A stretch of 64,000 nt of DNA from 21-14-0-10-47-8 sp966211455 (GCA_966211455.1 CBIHNI010000017.1:1-64000); one strand, 5' to 3'; shown: positions 24,331 through 32,646, counted from the first letter of the stretch. The notes: generated by a model not told the origin, from the sequence alone. Numbers and translations are program-made.

Positions 24331-25449
24331 TTAACCGCCACTGAGCTTACACTGATCCAAAGCGCCGGACTGGCTTTCACCTAAGAAGGCAACAATCGAA
24401 GCCAGCACTCGGTAATAAATTTGAATCGTGGCTTTCAAGCCCACTTGCTTTGGTTCCGGAACGTGACCGCCGTGATGTTCCATGTAAGTCACGTCATTGC
24501 CGTTTTCGCGGTAAGCACGAATCAGCTTTTGCACGCTCATTTCGTTATCGATCAGCTCGTCTTCTTTCGAATTGACGAAGGTAAATTTCTTTCCCTTTGG
24601 GCTGTAAGCCCAAGTGATCGGGTCCAAAGCGCTCAGCTCTTGGCGGGATTGTTTCAAGTCCCAATTGATATTGGCCAGCGCCTTGCGCACTTCGGATGTG
24701 GTTTTTTTGGCTTTATCCATACCCAAGACGTTGGCGATATCACCGCCACCCATCGAAATCATATAATTGTTAAAGAAGGGATCGATCCCAGCTGACATGG
24801 CGGCCACCAAGCCGCCCAATGAAAGGCCACCCAGCTGCATTTGATTCGGGTCCACATCTTCTTGCTTCTTTAAAAGCTCGCCCGATGTGCGAATGTCCAC
24901 CAAGGCTTGAAAGAGCTTTTCTTTAAACATCGGAAGCTCGCTGGCAAATGGTGGGGCCGCCGGATCTTCTTTGCGCGGACCATAATCCGGCAAGAAGATC
25001 AGCATCACGACACCTTTTTTCCAACGGGCCGCCATCGAAGCGAAAAGCCGCTCTTGATCGATTTTATTGGCGACGTGGTGAATGAAAAGGGTCGCCGGAA
25101 ATTTCGTCGTGCATCCCAATGGAACCAGCGGCTGGTAGATGTAACCATAAACCGTGTTGGATTTTGCACCCGGGATTTGCACGGCACTCGAGTACTGAAA
25201 CTCGGTCGTGTTCAGATCCAGCTTCTTGGTTTTAAGATCGGTCATCTGAAAGCCCGCGACCGTTTCGTCGTAACGTTTCTTAAATCCAATCGCCTGATCG
25301 GTGAGCTTTTCGATATCGATTTCGGATTCTTGCCCCGTTTTTTGGAAAAGAAGTTCGATCCCTTTGCGAACACCGTCGCGATCGATTTCTTGTGCTTGGG
25401 CCATTGAAAAATTCAGAGCGATGAAGGAGAGCAAAACAAAGATTTTCAT
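24331..25449 (-). CDS. Secreted alpha/beta hydrolase
   Basis: A 372-residue exported protein with a signal peptide (MKIFVLLSFIALNFSMAQA). The hydrolase core has FPATLFIHH (oxyanion side), MLIFLPDYGPR, the nucleophile elbow GLSLGG near residue 212, and a C-terminal His in YMEHHGGHVPEP. Between them is KKFTFVNSKEDELIDNE, which fits the usual place of the acid residue. This makes it a likely esterase or acyl-peptidase-like hydrolase in the periplasm; the substrate is unknown. It is encoded opposite to the secreted-protein trio. AGGA precedes the ATG. Confidence 0.85.
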   Translation of the reverse strand: MKIFVLLSFIALNFSMAQAQEIDRDGVRKGIELLFQKTGQESEIDIEKLTDQAIGFKKRYDETVAGFQMTDLKTKKLDLNTTEFQYSSAVQIPGAKSNTVYGYIYQPLVPLGCTTKFPATLFIHHVANKIDQERLFASMAARWKKGVVMLIFLPDYGPRKEDPAAPPFASELPMFKEKLFQALVDIRTSGELLKKQEDVDPNQMQLGGLSLGGLVAAMSAGIDPFFNNYMISMGGGDIANVLGMDKAKKTTSEVRKALANINWDLKQSRQELSALDPITWAYSPKGKKFTFVNSKEDELIDNEMSVQKLIRAYRENGNDVTYMEHHGGHVPEPKQVGLKATIQIYYRVLASIVAFLGESQSGALDQCKLSGG

Positions 25450-25647
25450 CAGACGTCCTATTTTTTGGGGGGGCAGGTTACGGGATCCAAGGAGCCTTAT
25501 TGCAAAACCAGGACTGCTGGCGACGGGCCATACGTGGCCTGCCAGGACATCTGTAGCGGATAAGATTTTGACGAGGGACTTATTTTGTCAGGTCTATTTT
25601 TTCATGGTGGGGGGCGGAGGCTGAAGGGGAGGGCTTCGCTCGGCCGC

Positions 25648-25728
25648 GTGGATGGGGGCTGGTGCTTTGGGTGGAGCTCTCGTCCGCTTTGCTGATCCCG
25701 ATAGGGTACTATCGGGATCTCTTTTTTT
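25648..25728 (+). ncRNA. Possible small RNA end or terminator element, copy A
   Basis: A G-rich segment (CGTGGATGGGGG, then GGAGCTCTCGTCCGCTTTGC) leads to an 11-bp stem GATCCCGATAG/CTATCGGGATC with loop GGTA, followed by CTCTTTTTTT. The whole segment aligns with 62260-62335, where the stem sequence differs but still pairs. No upstream plus-strand gene ends here, so this hairpin may terminate an independent RNA. An RNA product is inferred. Confidence 0.5.
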
Positions 25729-25941
25729 GGGATGGGAGGATTTTGGATTTGGTGGGGTATCGGTCGCCTTGGGTTTTTTCTGTCGAAGTTCTTTGCGGCT
25801 GTTTTCCTTTTCTTGGGGTTCCCGCAGTTATTAACAATTTAGATGATTTAGCTCGGTGCCTTTCTTGAATTGCTAAAGGGAAGCTGCCTGCTGTTCGTTT
25901 TCTGTCACTCGAATAAAACAAAGCTTTGAAAATTAATAACG

Positions 25942-25958
25942 ACTGCCGTAGCGGCGGT
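25942..25958. repeat. Dispersed palindrome, copy 4 (loop TAG, one change)
   Basis: ACTGCCG-TAG-CGGCGGT followed by GAAA. One C-to-T change in the left arm still allows a G-T pair in RNA. The right flank GGTGAAA matches the two copies around HNH gene 2. Confidence 0.75.
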
Positions 25959-26120
25959 GAAATGAAAAGGACAGTATTTTTCCATCTTAAGAAGTTTTGA
26001 CACTGCTTTTGGACAAGTGAACGAACATATGACGATGACGGTGCGACCTATCGATGGAAAAAATTGGCGTGCTCGTTTGGATTCGGCGCGCCATAGGTGC
26101 AAATTAATCATAAAACTTGA

Positions 26121-26137
26121 TGTCTCAAACTGAGACA
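26121..26137. promoter_or_regulatory. Operator-like palindrome upstream of secreted paralogue 2
   Basis: TGTCTCA-AAC-TGAGACA. It matches the palindrome at 19500 in both arms and differs in one base of the spacer. It lies about 125 bases before the next start codon. Confidence 0.45.
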
Positions 26138-26259
26138 GACTCCAAGCGCCGTCGAATCTTCGACAGGCGCTTCCCTAAAACGGCACTGGGCCTGAATCGG
26201 CGGTTCATCTCCGGTATAGCGGACGAAAGCTGGTACAGGCATTGAAGAAGTCTCTAATT

Positions 26260-27177
26260 ATGCAAAACCTTTTGTTTACTTCATCTTTATCGATCTTGCT
26301 GCTGGCCTCGTCTTTGGCGCAAGCCGCAGGTGGCGTTGTGGTCCGATCAAATGCGGCCGACGCTGCGTTTGCAGGCGTTTTGGCGAAAAGCAAATTGTCT
26401 AGCATCGAACGTGCGGTGCCAGGGCAGGCGGCAAAGCATCTTACATACACCGGAAGCAGTGAAATGGTCGCCGGTCGAATCCTGTCGAAAGATTCTTTCC
26501 GCACGGGTTCTTTGGATGCCGCTGTTCGTAGCGGCGATCAAAGTGTGGTGACCATGAGTTTGGAAATTCCGATGACTCAAATCAAAAACGGAACGGATGT
26601 CAAAGCAAGTCTGGTCGATGGTGTTTCGTCTTTGCGTTTTCAGCGAGAAACAAAAGCCGGTGAAGGGATTTTTCAAGAAAGTTATGACATCAGTTCGAAG
26701 ATGATCGATGGCGGAAATTGGCGAGTGATCGAAAAAAACACGGTCGTGGCCGATATTCCGGGCCAGGCTTCATTTCCGATTGCGCAAACATCAATCGACA
26801 AAAAATCCGGTCGTCTTTTTGCGATGACCAACAGTTTGAATAAAGATCAACTTCGCAGCGTTTCGATCAATCTCAACGAATTTCAAGGTGAAGTCATCCA
26901 GGCATCCGTGACACATGGATTTGCCTCGTCAAAGCTGACAGTATATTCCGTCGAGAACGGCTATCCACGTGTGAATACGGTCGAGTTCGGACACAATCCG
27001 AACTTAAGTCGATCTTACAGGCTTAAGAACTCGAGAGTCGCGATGCCGGCCGAAATCCAAGCGCAAGGCCTGCGTGCCTTAGAACGAATCGAATACAAAA
27101 CCATCACCGCGGGCTCGGCGACAGGGACGCGCGGGATTCATGTGAACCAAAGTACCCAAACAGCAGGAGTCTACTAG
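26260..27177 (+). CDS. Secreted protein, paralogue 2 of a three-member family
   Basis: A 305-residue exported protein; the signal peptide is MQNLLFTSSLSILLLASSLA with cleavage after QAA. Shared features with the other two members are GEVIQASVTHG, VYSVENGYPRVNTVEFGH and a C-terminal ATGTRGIHVNQS. I chose the ATG at 26260; a TTG at 26242 would add a charged stretch (MKKSLI) that could also suit a signal peptide, so the start is not certain. Its stop codon is directly followed by the ATG of paralogue 3, which suggests translational coupling. Confidence 0.8.
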   Translation: MQNLLFTSSLSILLLASSLAQAAGGVVVRSNAADAAFAGVLAKSKLSSIERAVPGQAAKHLTYTGSSEMVAGRILSKDSFRTGSLDAAVRSGDQSVVTMSLEIPMTQIKNGTDVKASLVDGVSSLRFQRETKAGEGIFQESYDISSKMIDGGNWRVIEKNTVVADIPGQASFPIAQTSIDKKSGRLFAMTNSLNKDQLRSVSINLNEFQGEVIQASVTHGFASSKLTVYSVENGYPRVNTVEFGHNPNLSRSYRLKNSRVAMPAEIQAQGLRALERIEYKTITAGSATGTRGIHVNQSTQTAGVY

Positions 27178-28143
27178 ATGAAACAATCTTGGCTCGCGAC
27201 ATCATTGATCGCGGTTTTTGCCGTTTCTCCTTTCGCCCAGGCAGGGAAACCGATTCAATCCAGCATCCAGCAAAATGGAATCAACCGAGTTCAACAAGAG
27301 ATCCGACAAATTCGCGGCGAAGGTTATTACCGCGCGCAGGGGCGTGGACCCTGGTTGAAGCAAGAAGTGATCGAGATGCAAGGAGCCCCCATCCGTTCCA
27401 TGGGTTATATTCAAAGCTCGAACAAAAATTTTCAAAGTGCGACCTTGAAAGGTTCATTGCGAAATGAAAATGGTGAGATTGTTTCCTTGAAGGCCGAGCT
27501 TCCGGAGCCTCGCGGTTCTTTGACGTCGGAACCCCGGGTGATGTTGAAAGAAGGAAAAGATTTAAAAGGTCAGCCAGACGGAAGCTTCGAAGTTTCTTAT
27601 CAAATGCTTCCGCGTCGCGAATCGGATTTTCTGCAAAATGATATCTACAATTTCACGGTGAAGCGAATCGACGGCGAAGCCTTTCGCGTGACCAGAAGCT
27701 CCTTATCTCAGGTCGGTCGCAACGCCAATGAGCTTTGGATCTCGTCCATCAAAATTGAGCCTTTGAATCAAACCGGACATGGGAAAATCCAAATCGAAAC
27801 CAAAAGCATGCAGGGATCTTCGCACGAACTGTCTCTGGAGCAAAGCCTTTTCCCGGGCGAAGTGATTCACGCCAAGGTCACACGCAATGATAAAGTCCAA
27901 TCCTCAACGGCCACGGTGTATTCAGTGCGGGACGGAAAAGTCCACGAGACACGCATCGAATTTGACGGAAAATCAAAACCACAAATCAGCGCTTCGCGCT
28001 CGGTGCCAGGATCTGAGGTCGGTCAACTTCGATTGCGAGCCGAAGCCGACGTATATCAGATGTCACCTGCATCGGCCGAAACGGCCAATCGCGGAATGCA
28101 AACGCAGGGAAGCTCTTCACAAAGCTCATCGGGCGCGCGGTAA
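27178..28143 (+). CDS. Secreted protein, paralogue 3 of a three-member family
   Basis: A 321-residue exported protein; the signal peptide MKQSWLATSLIAVFAVSPFA is cleaved near QAG. The family block GEVIHAKVTRND and VYSVRDGKVHETRIEFDG are present, as is the terminal ANRGMQTQGSS, here extended by a Ser-rich tail. The N-terminal half is the least conserved part of the family. It starts on the base after the stop of paralogue 2. Roles in the envelope or in prey interaction are possible but nothing in the sequence shows one. Confidence 0.8.
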   Translation: MKQSWLATSLIAVFAVSPFAQAGKPIQSSIQQNGINRVQQEIRQIRGEGYYRAQGRGPWLKQEVIEMQGAPIRSMGYIQSSNKNFQSATLKGSLRNENGEIVSLKAELPEPRGSLTSEPRVMLKEGKDLKGQPDGSFEVSYQMLPRRESDFLQNDIYNFTVKRIDGEAFRVTRSSLSQVGRNANELWISSIKIEPLNQTGHGKIQIETKSMQGSSHELSLEQSLFPGEVIHAKVTRNDKVQSSTATVYSVRDGKVHETRIEFDGKSKPQISASRSVPGSEVGQLRLRAEADVYQMSPASAETANRGMQTQGSSSQSSSGAR

Positions 28144-28516
28144 TTTAATGACGCAACCGGCGTCGTTGTGAACTCTGCCTTCTTACCTTCAACAAATCAC
28201 CGCCGTAGCGGCGGTGAAAGATGGCGTTGGCTGCAGGAGTGGCTCAGCTGGCGCCTCGCTTCTTAAGAATATTTTTTAGGAAATATTTGACATGATTTTA
28301 CTCTATTTATTTTTGCTTAGGTCTTGCCTGCGGGCAATGAGCCGGGACCCCCTCGCGCTTGAAAAGTATTCGGTTTATAGCTCAAGCTTGAGCCTTTAAA
28401 AGGCATCACCGGATCAAAGAATTTCCCTTGTTACTGTTGAAAGGAAATCGAAAAAAACGTGTTTATAAATCCGTGATATGACGTTTGCAGAATTGAGAAA
28501 TAGAAAGGAATTCTGT
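28144..28516. other. 373-base intergenic region before HNH gene 2
   Basis: No gene. It begins with a dispersed palindrome (28197-28217). It then has AATATTTGACA near 28286, a small TTGCC/GGCAA hairpin, the perfect 14-base palindrome GCTCAAGCTTGAGC near 28379, a TTTCC/GGAAA stem, and CCGTGATATGACG near 28470, shared with the HNH gene 1 upstream region. Confidence 0.6.
28188..28219. repeat. 32-base direct repeat with dispersed palindrome, left of HNH gene 2
   Basis: The repeat runs from TTCAACAAA through ACCGCCG-TAG-CGGCGGT to GAAA. It is identical over 32 bases to the copy at 29509-29540. The inner 21 bases form a 9-bp stem with a TAG loop (28197-28217). Bases outside the 32 differ on both sides. 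Confidence 0.92.
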
Positions 28517-29473
28517 ATGTCACAGGCTCTATCATTGGATTTGCAACTGAAAACTTTGGTCAAATCCGAACGCAAGATCACGCTCGAAATTTTGCAGGTG
28601 ATTCAAATGGTTCTGATCACTCGGTGCTATTTGGAACTGGGTTACTCTTCGCTTTATGCTTATCTCACGGCGGGGATTGGGTACTCGGAAGGCGCGGCAC
28701 AAAGACGGATTTCGGCGGCGAAGCTTTTAAAGCAGGTTCCAGAGCTGAAAGCCGATCTGCAGTCTGGGGCGATCAACTTAACGCAAGTGTCATTTGCACA
28801 AACCGCAATCCGCCAGCAGGAGAAATCCGAGAGAATCAAGATCGGGGCGGCTGCAAAATCTCGAATTCTTTCAAAGCTCAGGGTGAAAAATGGATTTGAA
28901 ACCAAACAGATTTTGCAAGCCGAGCTTCCGAAATACGATCCAACTCCGAAATCGTTGATTTCCCCAAGTGGTCAGGGTGTTTCCGTCACGCTGAATTTTA
29001 GCAAAGAAGAATGGATGGACGTTCAAGCCTTGCTTGCCAAAAAATCGCATCAAGTTCCAGATCAACGAATTGAATCCTTGTTGCTTCGCTGGGCAAAAAT
29101 GGAATTCGCAAAAGATGCGAAGCTGAAAACTCAAGGTCTTAATGAAGAATCCAAGACGCCAAAAACGACGAACCCAATCAATAATGACGTTTTGCACCCA
29201 CCGGAGCATTGGTGGTTTTCGTCGAAGTCAGAAAAACGAAGATACATTTCGGTTCATACCAAACGTGAAATTTTCAGCAAAGCGCAGGATCGCTGCCAGT
29301 ATGTTTCGCCGCTGACGGGGCGGCGATGCGGTTCGAAACATTTTCTACAGACCGAGCATAAAATGCCACTGGCCTTGGGTGGGACAAATGAGATTTCCAA
29401 TCTTCGAGTTTTTTGCCAATCGCATAATTTTTTGGTGGCCAAAGAACAGGGAGTCAGTCGACCGATGGATTGA
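28517..29473 (+). CDS. HNH endonuclease with DUF222-like N-terminal region (HNH gene 2)
   Basis: A 318-residue homologue of HNH gene 1. LQLKTLVKSERKITLEILQV begins the helical domain, followed by LGYSSLYAYLTAGIGYSEGA and a basic helix with KLLKQVPEL. The C-terminal HNH core has CQYVSPLTGRRCGSKHFLQT, EHKMPLALGG and NLRVFCQSHN. The ATG at 28517 follows AAAGGA like its homologue; an in-frame start at 28478 would add 13 unmatched residues. The gene sits between two 32-base direct repeats (28188 and 29509), so the unit of about 1.35 kb looks like a mobile or recently inserted cassette. Confidence 0.88.
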   Translation: MSQALSLDLQLKTLVKSERKITLEILQVIQMVLITRCYLELGYSSLYAYLTAGIGYSEGAAQRRISAAKLLKQVPELKADLQSGAINLTQVSFAQTAIRQQEKSERIKIGAAAKSRILSKLRVKNGFETKQILQAELPKYDPTPKSLISPSGQGVSVTLNFSKEEWMDVQALLAKKSHQVPDQRIESLLLRWAKMEFAKDAKLKTQGLNEESKTPKTTNPINNDVLHPPEHWWFSSKSEKRRYISVHTKREIFSKAQDRCQYVSPLTGRRCGSKHFLQTEHKMPLALGGTNEISNLRVFCQSHNFLVAKEQGVSRPMD

Positions 29474-29508
29474 TTGAAAAGGCATTCGGACTGTGAAAGC
29501 TGATCGGA

Positions 29509-29540
29509 TTCAACAAATCACCGCCGTAGCGGCGGTGAAA
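29509..29540. repeat. 32-base direct repeat with dispersed palindrome, right of HNH gene 2
   Basis: Identical to 28188-28219. The repeat starts 36 bases after the HNH stop. Its hairpin (29518-29538) could also act as an mRNA 3' end, since both HNH gene 2 and the convergent gene finish close by. Confidence 0.92.
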
Positions 29541-29603
29541 TCCGAGATGCAATTTTTTGTTTCTTACGACAATCGCTACTTTAAGAAGAGAGGCCGCAAA
29601 TAA

Positions 29604-30644
29604 TTAGGCGGCCTGGCTTGTCGGGTACAAAGTTTCCAGATCAATTTGGCAGCTGACGCTGAGATTGGATTGGTTTTGCACCGCGCGGCCTTGGGCATCT
29701 GGCCAAAAGATTTTTTCATAGCCTTCCAGCAAACCGTAAAGCTCTTCGCGCACGCGGAATAAGAGCCCTGCGTCCGTTCCCAAAAGCCAATCCATCTGCA
29801 CGATGTACAGGCTCTCTTCCAGCTCTTCGGTGCGCAGCGAGTTCAAAAAGCTTTTTGGCAATGCTTCGATCAAGCAGTAACCGTTGTGCGAGTATGACTT
29901 GAAAGCTTTTTCCAAGGCTTCGAAAGCTTCGGGCTTCATGCGATCTTTTTGTTTCATGAAAGTGTGATACAAAAGCGCATCGTTGGCGACATATTCAGCT
30001 TTGCTGAGGTAATCTGTGATCGAGTCCACCTTGCAAGCTTCGTGGGCTGCATCCTGGCTGTGGGCATTGTAATCCAAAGCCACCAACGCACGCAGATTGA
30101 AAAGCATCGAATGCAAGTAATGAAGCTTCTCGACCACGGGGCGCGAAAATTTCAGATTGAAATTGTACAAAAGTGGCTGTGACATTTTGGTTTCCATGTA
30201 ATCGATCGCTTCAACCAAGTGGCAAAGATGATTCAGGTCCACACCCCAAGGATGCAAAGCCGAATCCAAAGTGTCCGTAAAGTTGCGCTCAAAGTATTCA
30301 ACCAAAGCTGGCGCCGATGATTTCATATGCGCGCGCAAAGCGGAGACGCGTGGCTGCGAGCGTTCGAAAAGTTCGCGGTGCGGCTCTAAGGCCATCCAAG
30401 CTTCGTGACAGAAAGGGAAATTCATATTCGGAGTGGTGAACGGTGTCTTCAAACTTTGATTTAAATGCACCAAAGAAAGTCCCACCAAGGCATCCGAGAA
30501 ATAGTGAAAGGGTTCTTCGGGTTGTGCGCCGTTGTATTCGTCTTTTTTCCAGAATTCGATCTTTTGCGGACGCAGAACCGGGCCTGCTTCCACTTTGATA
30601 TCGAAACCGAGCCACACTTGATCTTGTGCCGAAGCCTTTTTCAT
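29604..30644 (-). CDS. Conserved-looking cytoplasmic protein, unknown function
   Basis: A 346-residue soluble protein without signal peptide or membrane helices. It is mostly helical and rich in aromatic residues, with long stretches such as HYLHSMLFNLRALVALDYNA and LHPWGVDLNHLCHLVEAIDY. I recognise no family or catalytic motif. The start at 30644 follows CAGGAG by seven bases; the longer open frame to 31064 would run through the divergent TatD gene. It is divergent from tatD, with a 90-base gap. Confidence 0.75.
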   Translation of the reverse strand: MKKASAQDQVWLGFDIKVEAGPVLRPQKIEFWKKDEYNGAQPEEPFHYFSDALVGLSLVHLNQSLKTPFTTPNMNFPFCHEAWMALEPHRELFERSQPRVSALRAHMKSSAPALVEYFERNFTDTLDSALHPWGVDLNHLCHLVEAIDYMETKMSQPLLYNFNLKFSRPVVEKLHYLHSMLFNLRALVALDYNAHSQDAAHEACKVDSITDYLSKAEYVANDALLYHTFMKQKDRMKPEAFEALEKAFKSYSHNGYCLIEALPKSFLNSLRTEELEESLYIVQMDWLLGTDAGLLFRVREELYGLLEGYEKIFWPDAQGRAVQNQSNLSVSCQIDLETLYPTSQAA

Positions 30645-30734
30645 CCTTGAACTCCTGAATCTGAGCATGTCAAAATCTTCAACAAAAGATCGGCTCATCT
30701 GGGCCTTTTCTGAAGTCGAGGTCTTCGCGGATTT

Positions 30735-31559
30735 ATGAAAAATGACAAAAGCTTTCCGGGCTACATCGACTCTCACAGCCATTTGTCCGACCCCCGAGTT
30801 CAAACCGAAGTCGAGTCCATGATCCGTCACGCAAAAGAAAAGGGGATCACCCAATTCCTGCAAGGCGGGGTCGGGCCCGAAGACTGGCAGCGCCAGCGAA
30901 TGCTGAAAGCCAAGCACCCAGAAATCCGCCTGTGCTTCGGTCTGCATCCCTACTGGGTCGCCGATCACACCCAAGACGAATGCGAAAGCGCCTTGGATCA
31001 GTTGGCGCGTGAAATTGGCCAAGCCGAAGCTTTGGGCGAGCTGGGCTTGGATCTGCGTCCGCATATCGTGAAAGATTCTTTCGAGCGGCAGGTGGAAATT
31101 TTCGAAGCGCAGTTAGAGCTTGCAGAGATGGCGCAAAAACCGATCGTGCTGCATTTGGTGCGAGCCTTCGAAGAGACGAAAAAAATTTTCGATCTGCATG
31201 GGGTGCCGTCCAAAGGCGGCATGGTGCACTCGTTTAACGGCTCCGCACACGAGGCGGAAAGCTATTTGGAGCGCGGGCTTTTTCTGTCAATTGGCGGGCC
31301 CGTGTGCCGGCCGGACAATCAGCGTTTGCATCAAGCGGTGCGGATCCTGCCGCTTGAAAAAATGTTACTTGAAACAGACAGCCCGGATCAGCCACCGCCA
31401 CGTTTAAGCTCCAGTCATAACGAGCCTGCAACACTGTGGGATGTGGCTGAAATGATTGCGCAAATCAAGAAGATGGCAGTCCGCGAAGTCCTTGACATCT
31501 CGAGCCGAAACCTCGAGAAATTGCTGGATGGAAAACTCTCAGACAAGCTCGCAAAATAG
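30735..31559 (+). CDS. TatD-family metal-dependent hydrolase
   Basis: A 274-residue TIM-barrel hydrolase of the TatD family, whose members act as 3'-5' exonucleases or as D-aminoacyl-tRNA/peptide hydrolases. Metal ligands are visible: the HxH pair in DSHSHLSD near residue 12, Glu in ALGELGLDL, His in PIVLHLVRAFEE, His in GMVHSFNGSAHE and Asp in LLETDSPDQPPP. It is somewhat divergent at the N-terminus. The 3' end overlaps tcdA by 32 bases, so both are probably expressed together. Confidence 0.92.
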   Translation: MKNDKSFPGYIDSHSHLSDPRVQTEVESMIRHAKEKGITQFLQGGVGPEDWQRQRMLKAKHPEIRLCFGLHPYWVADHTQDECESALDQLAREIGQAEALGELGLDLRPHIVKDSFERQVEIFEAQLELAEMAQKPIVLHLVRAFEETKKIFDLHGVPSKGGMVHSFNGSAHEAESYLERGLFLSIGGPVCRPDNQRLHQAVRILPLEKMLLETDSPDQPPPRLSSSHNEPATLWDVAEMIAQIKKMAVREVLDISSRNLEKLLDGKLSDKLAK

Positions 31560-32472
31560 CGCTCCTGCAGGCGAAACTGCCAATCCAAATTTTAATTCCG
31601 AAACGCAACAGCCACGCGAAAACAAATACGTGCTTCACCGCCGTTTTGATCGCATGGGCCGCTTGGTCGGTGACGAAGCCATGGAAAAGCTTTTCAACAC
31701 TCACGTCATGGTGTTGGGCTTGGGCGGGGTGGGTTCATGGGCGGCTGAAAGCTTGGCGCGTTCAGGGGTTGGCAAAATCACAGTCGTTGATTTCGACGAG
31801 ATTTGCATCACCAACGCCAATCGCCAGCTGCACGCTTTGCAAGGCCTGGTCGGAAAGAAAAAGGCGCAGGTCATGGCCGAGCGTCTCAGAAAAATCAATC
31901 CGCAAGCTCAGATCAAAGAGCATGTTTTATTCTACAACGAAGAAAATTCGGAAACGATCCTGTCTGAAAAACCAGATTTCATCATCGATGCGATCGACAA
32001 TCTGACGGCAAAATGCCATTTGCTTTCCACGTGCCGGCAGCGTGGGTTGAAGGTGATCACGTCGGCCGGTGCGGCCGCGCGCTTGGATCCTTTGGCGGTC
32101 GAACTGAAAGACCTGGCGGATACGCATACGGATCCTTTGGCGCACCAAGTGCGAAAGATCTTGCGTTCTCGTCACGAATTTCCGGCCAAAGGCGAATTCG
32201 GAATCCCGTGCGTCTTTTCGACCGAAGTTCCAATGATGCCCGAAGAGCTTCATTATGACCAAGGCAAGGGCTTTCAGTGCGTCTGCCCGCAAGGACAGAA
32301 CAATCTGCATTCCTGCGACAAACGAAACCGCATCTACGGCACGGCAAGCTTCGTGACTGGAAACTTTGGGCTGGTGATGGCATCTTGGGTTGTACGGACA
32401 GCTTTAGAGTCCACTTTGAAAATGAAATCAGTTCCCCCTCCATCTGAAAGCGAAACGGAGTCCATTCAATGA
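31528..32472 (+). CDS. tcdA: tRNA threonylcarbamoyladenosine dehydratase (ThiF/E1 superfamily)
   Basis: A 314-residue E1-like enzyme that cyclises N6-threonylcarbamoyladenosine at tRNA position 37 using ATP. The nucleotide-binding motif VMVLGLGGVGSWAAESLARS near residue 62 is followed by ITVVDFDEICITNANRQLHA, and SAGAAARLDP near 180 is typical of the family. YgdL/TcdA proteins are usually about 270 residues; this one has a Ser/Asn-rich N-terminal extension of about 35. I chose the ATG at 31528 because frames further upstream only shadow tatD. The stop overlaps a 40-residue membrane-protein frame at ATGA. Confidence 0.9.
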   Translation: MENSQTSSQNSAPAGETANPNFNSETQQPRENKYVLHRRFDRMGRLVGDEAMEKLFNTHVMVLGLGGVGSWAAESLARSGVGKITVVDFDEICITNANRQLHALQGLVGKKKAQVMAERLRKINPQAQIKEHVLFYNEENSETILSEKPDFIIDAIDNLTAKCHLLSTCRQRGLKVITSAGAAARLDPLAVELKDLADTHTDPLAHQVRKILRSRHEFPAKGEFGIPCVFSTEVPMMPEELHYDQGKGFQCVCPQGQNNLHSCDKRNRIYGTASFVTGNFGLVMASWVVRTALESTLKMKSVPPPSESETESIQ

Positions 32473-32591
32473 GTATCGTCCTCTTTTTCGGCATCGCCGG
32501 CGGCACCGTGCTTTTTGGCCTCTTCTTCACCGGACTTGTGATTCGTCATCATTGGCGTCTATCCAAAGCTGCAAAAAAGCAGAAGAGCTAG
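32469..32591 (+). CDS. Small single-helix membrane protein
   Basis: A 40-residue frame whose ATG overlaps the tcdA stop (ATGA). It encodes a hydrophobic helix (SIVLFFGIAGGTVLFGLFF) followed by a basic tail (RHHWRLSKAAKKQKS). The coupling and the clean helix-plus-basic-tail layout argue for a real gene. Its function is unknown. There is no separate ribosome binding site. Confidence 0.6.
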   Translation: MSIVLFFGIAGGTVLFGLFFTGLVIRHHWRLSKAAKKQKS

Positions 32592-32646
32592 ACCAAAAGC
32601 CAGCCGATCTTTGCCATCGGCTCGACCTTTCGCCTAGAATCGGGGG

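Larger units (their letters stand above)
25450..26259. other. 810-base intergenic region with several structured elements
   Basis: No gene is supported. It contains a CTGGC/GCCAG hairpin with an inner GGCCA-TACG-TGGCC stem (25517-25545), a G-rich block and terminator-like hairpin at 25648-25728 that has a homologue at 62260-62335, a dispersed palindrome at 25942, a GTCTCA-N3-TGAGAC palindrome at 26121, and an AAGCGCC...GGCGCTT hairpin near 26144-26172. Open frames in the region are short and have no family resemblance. Confidence 0.6.

Noticed and set aside
28188..29540. CRISPR array explanation for the 32-base repeats
   Set aside because: Only two copies, 1.3 kb apart with a gene between them, and no cas genes in the window.
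30645..31064. N-terminal extension of the 29604 gene
   Set aside because: It overlaps the well-supported tatD gene on the other strand, while a good ribosome binding site sits before 30644.
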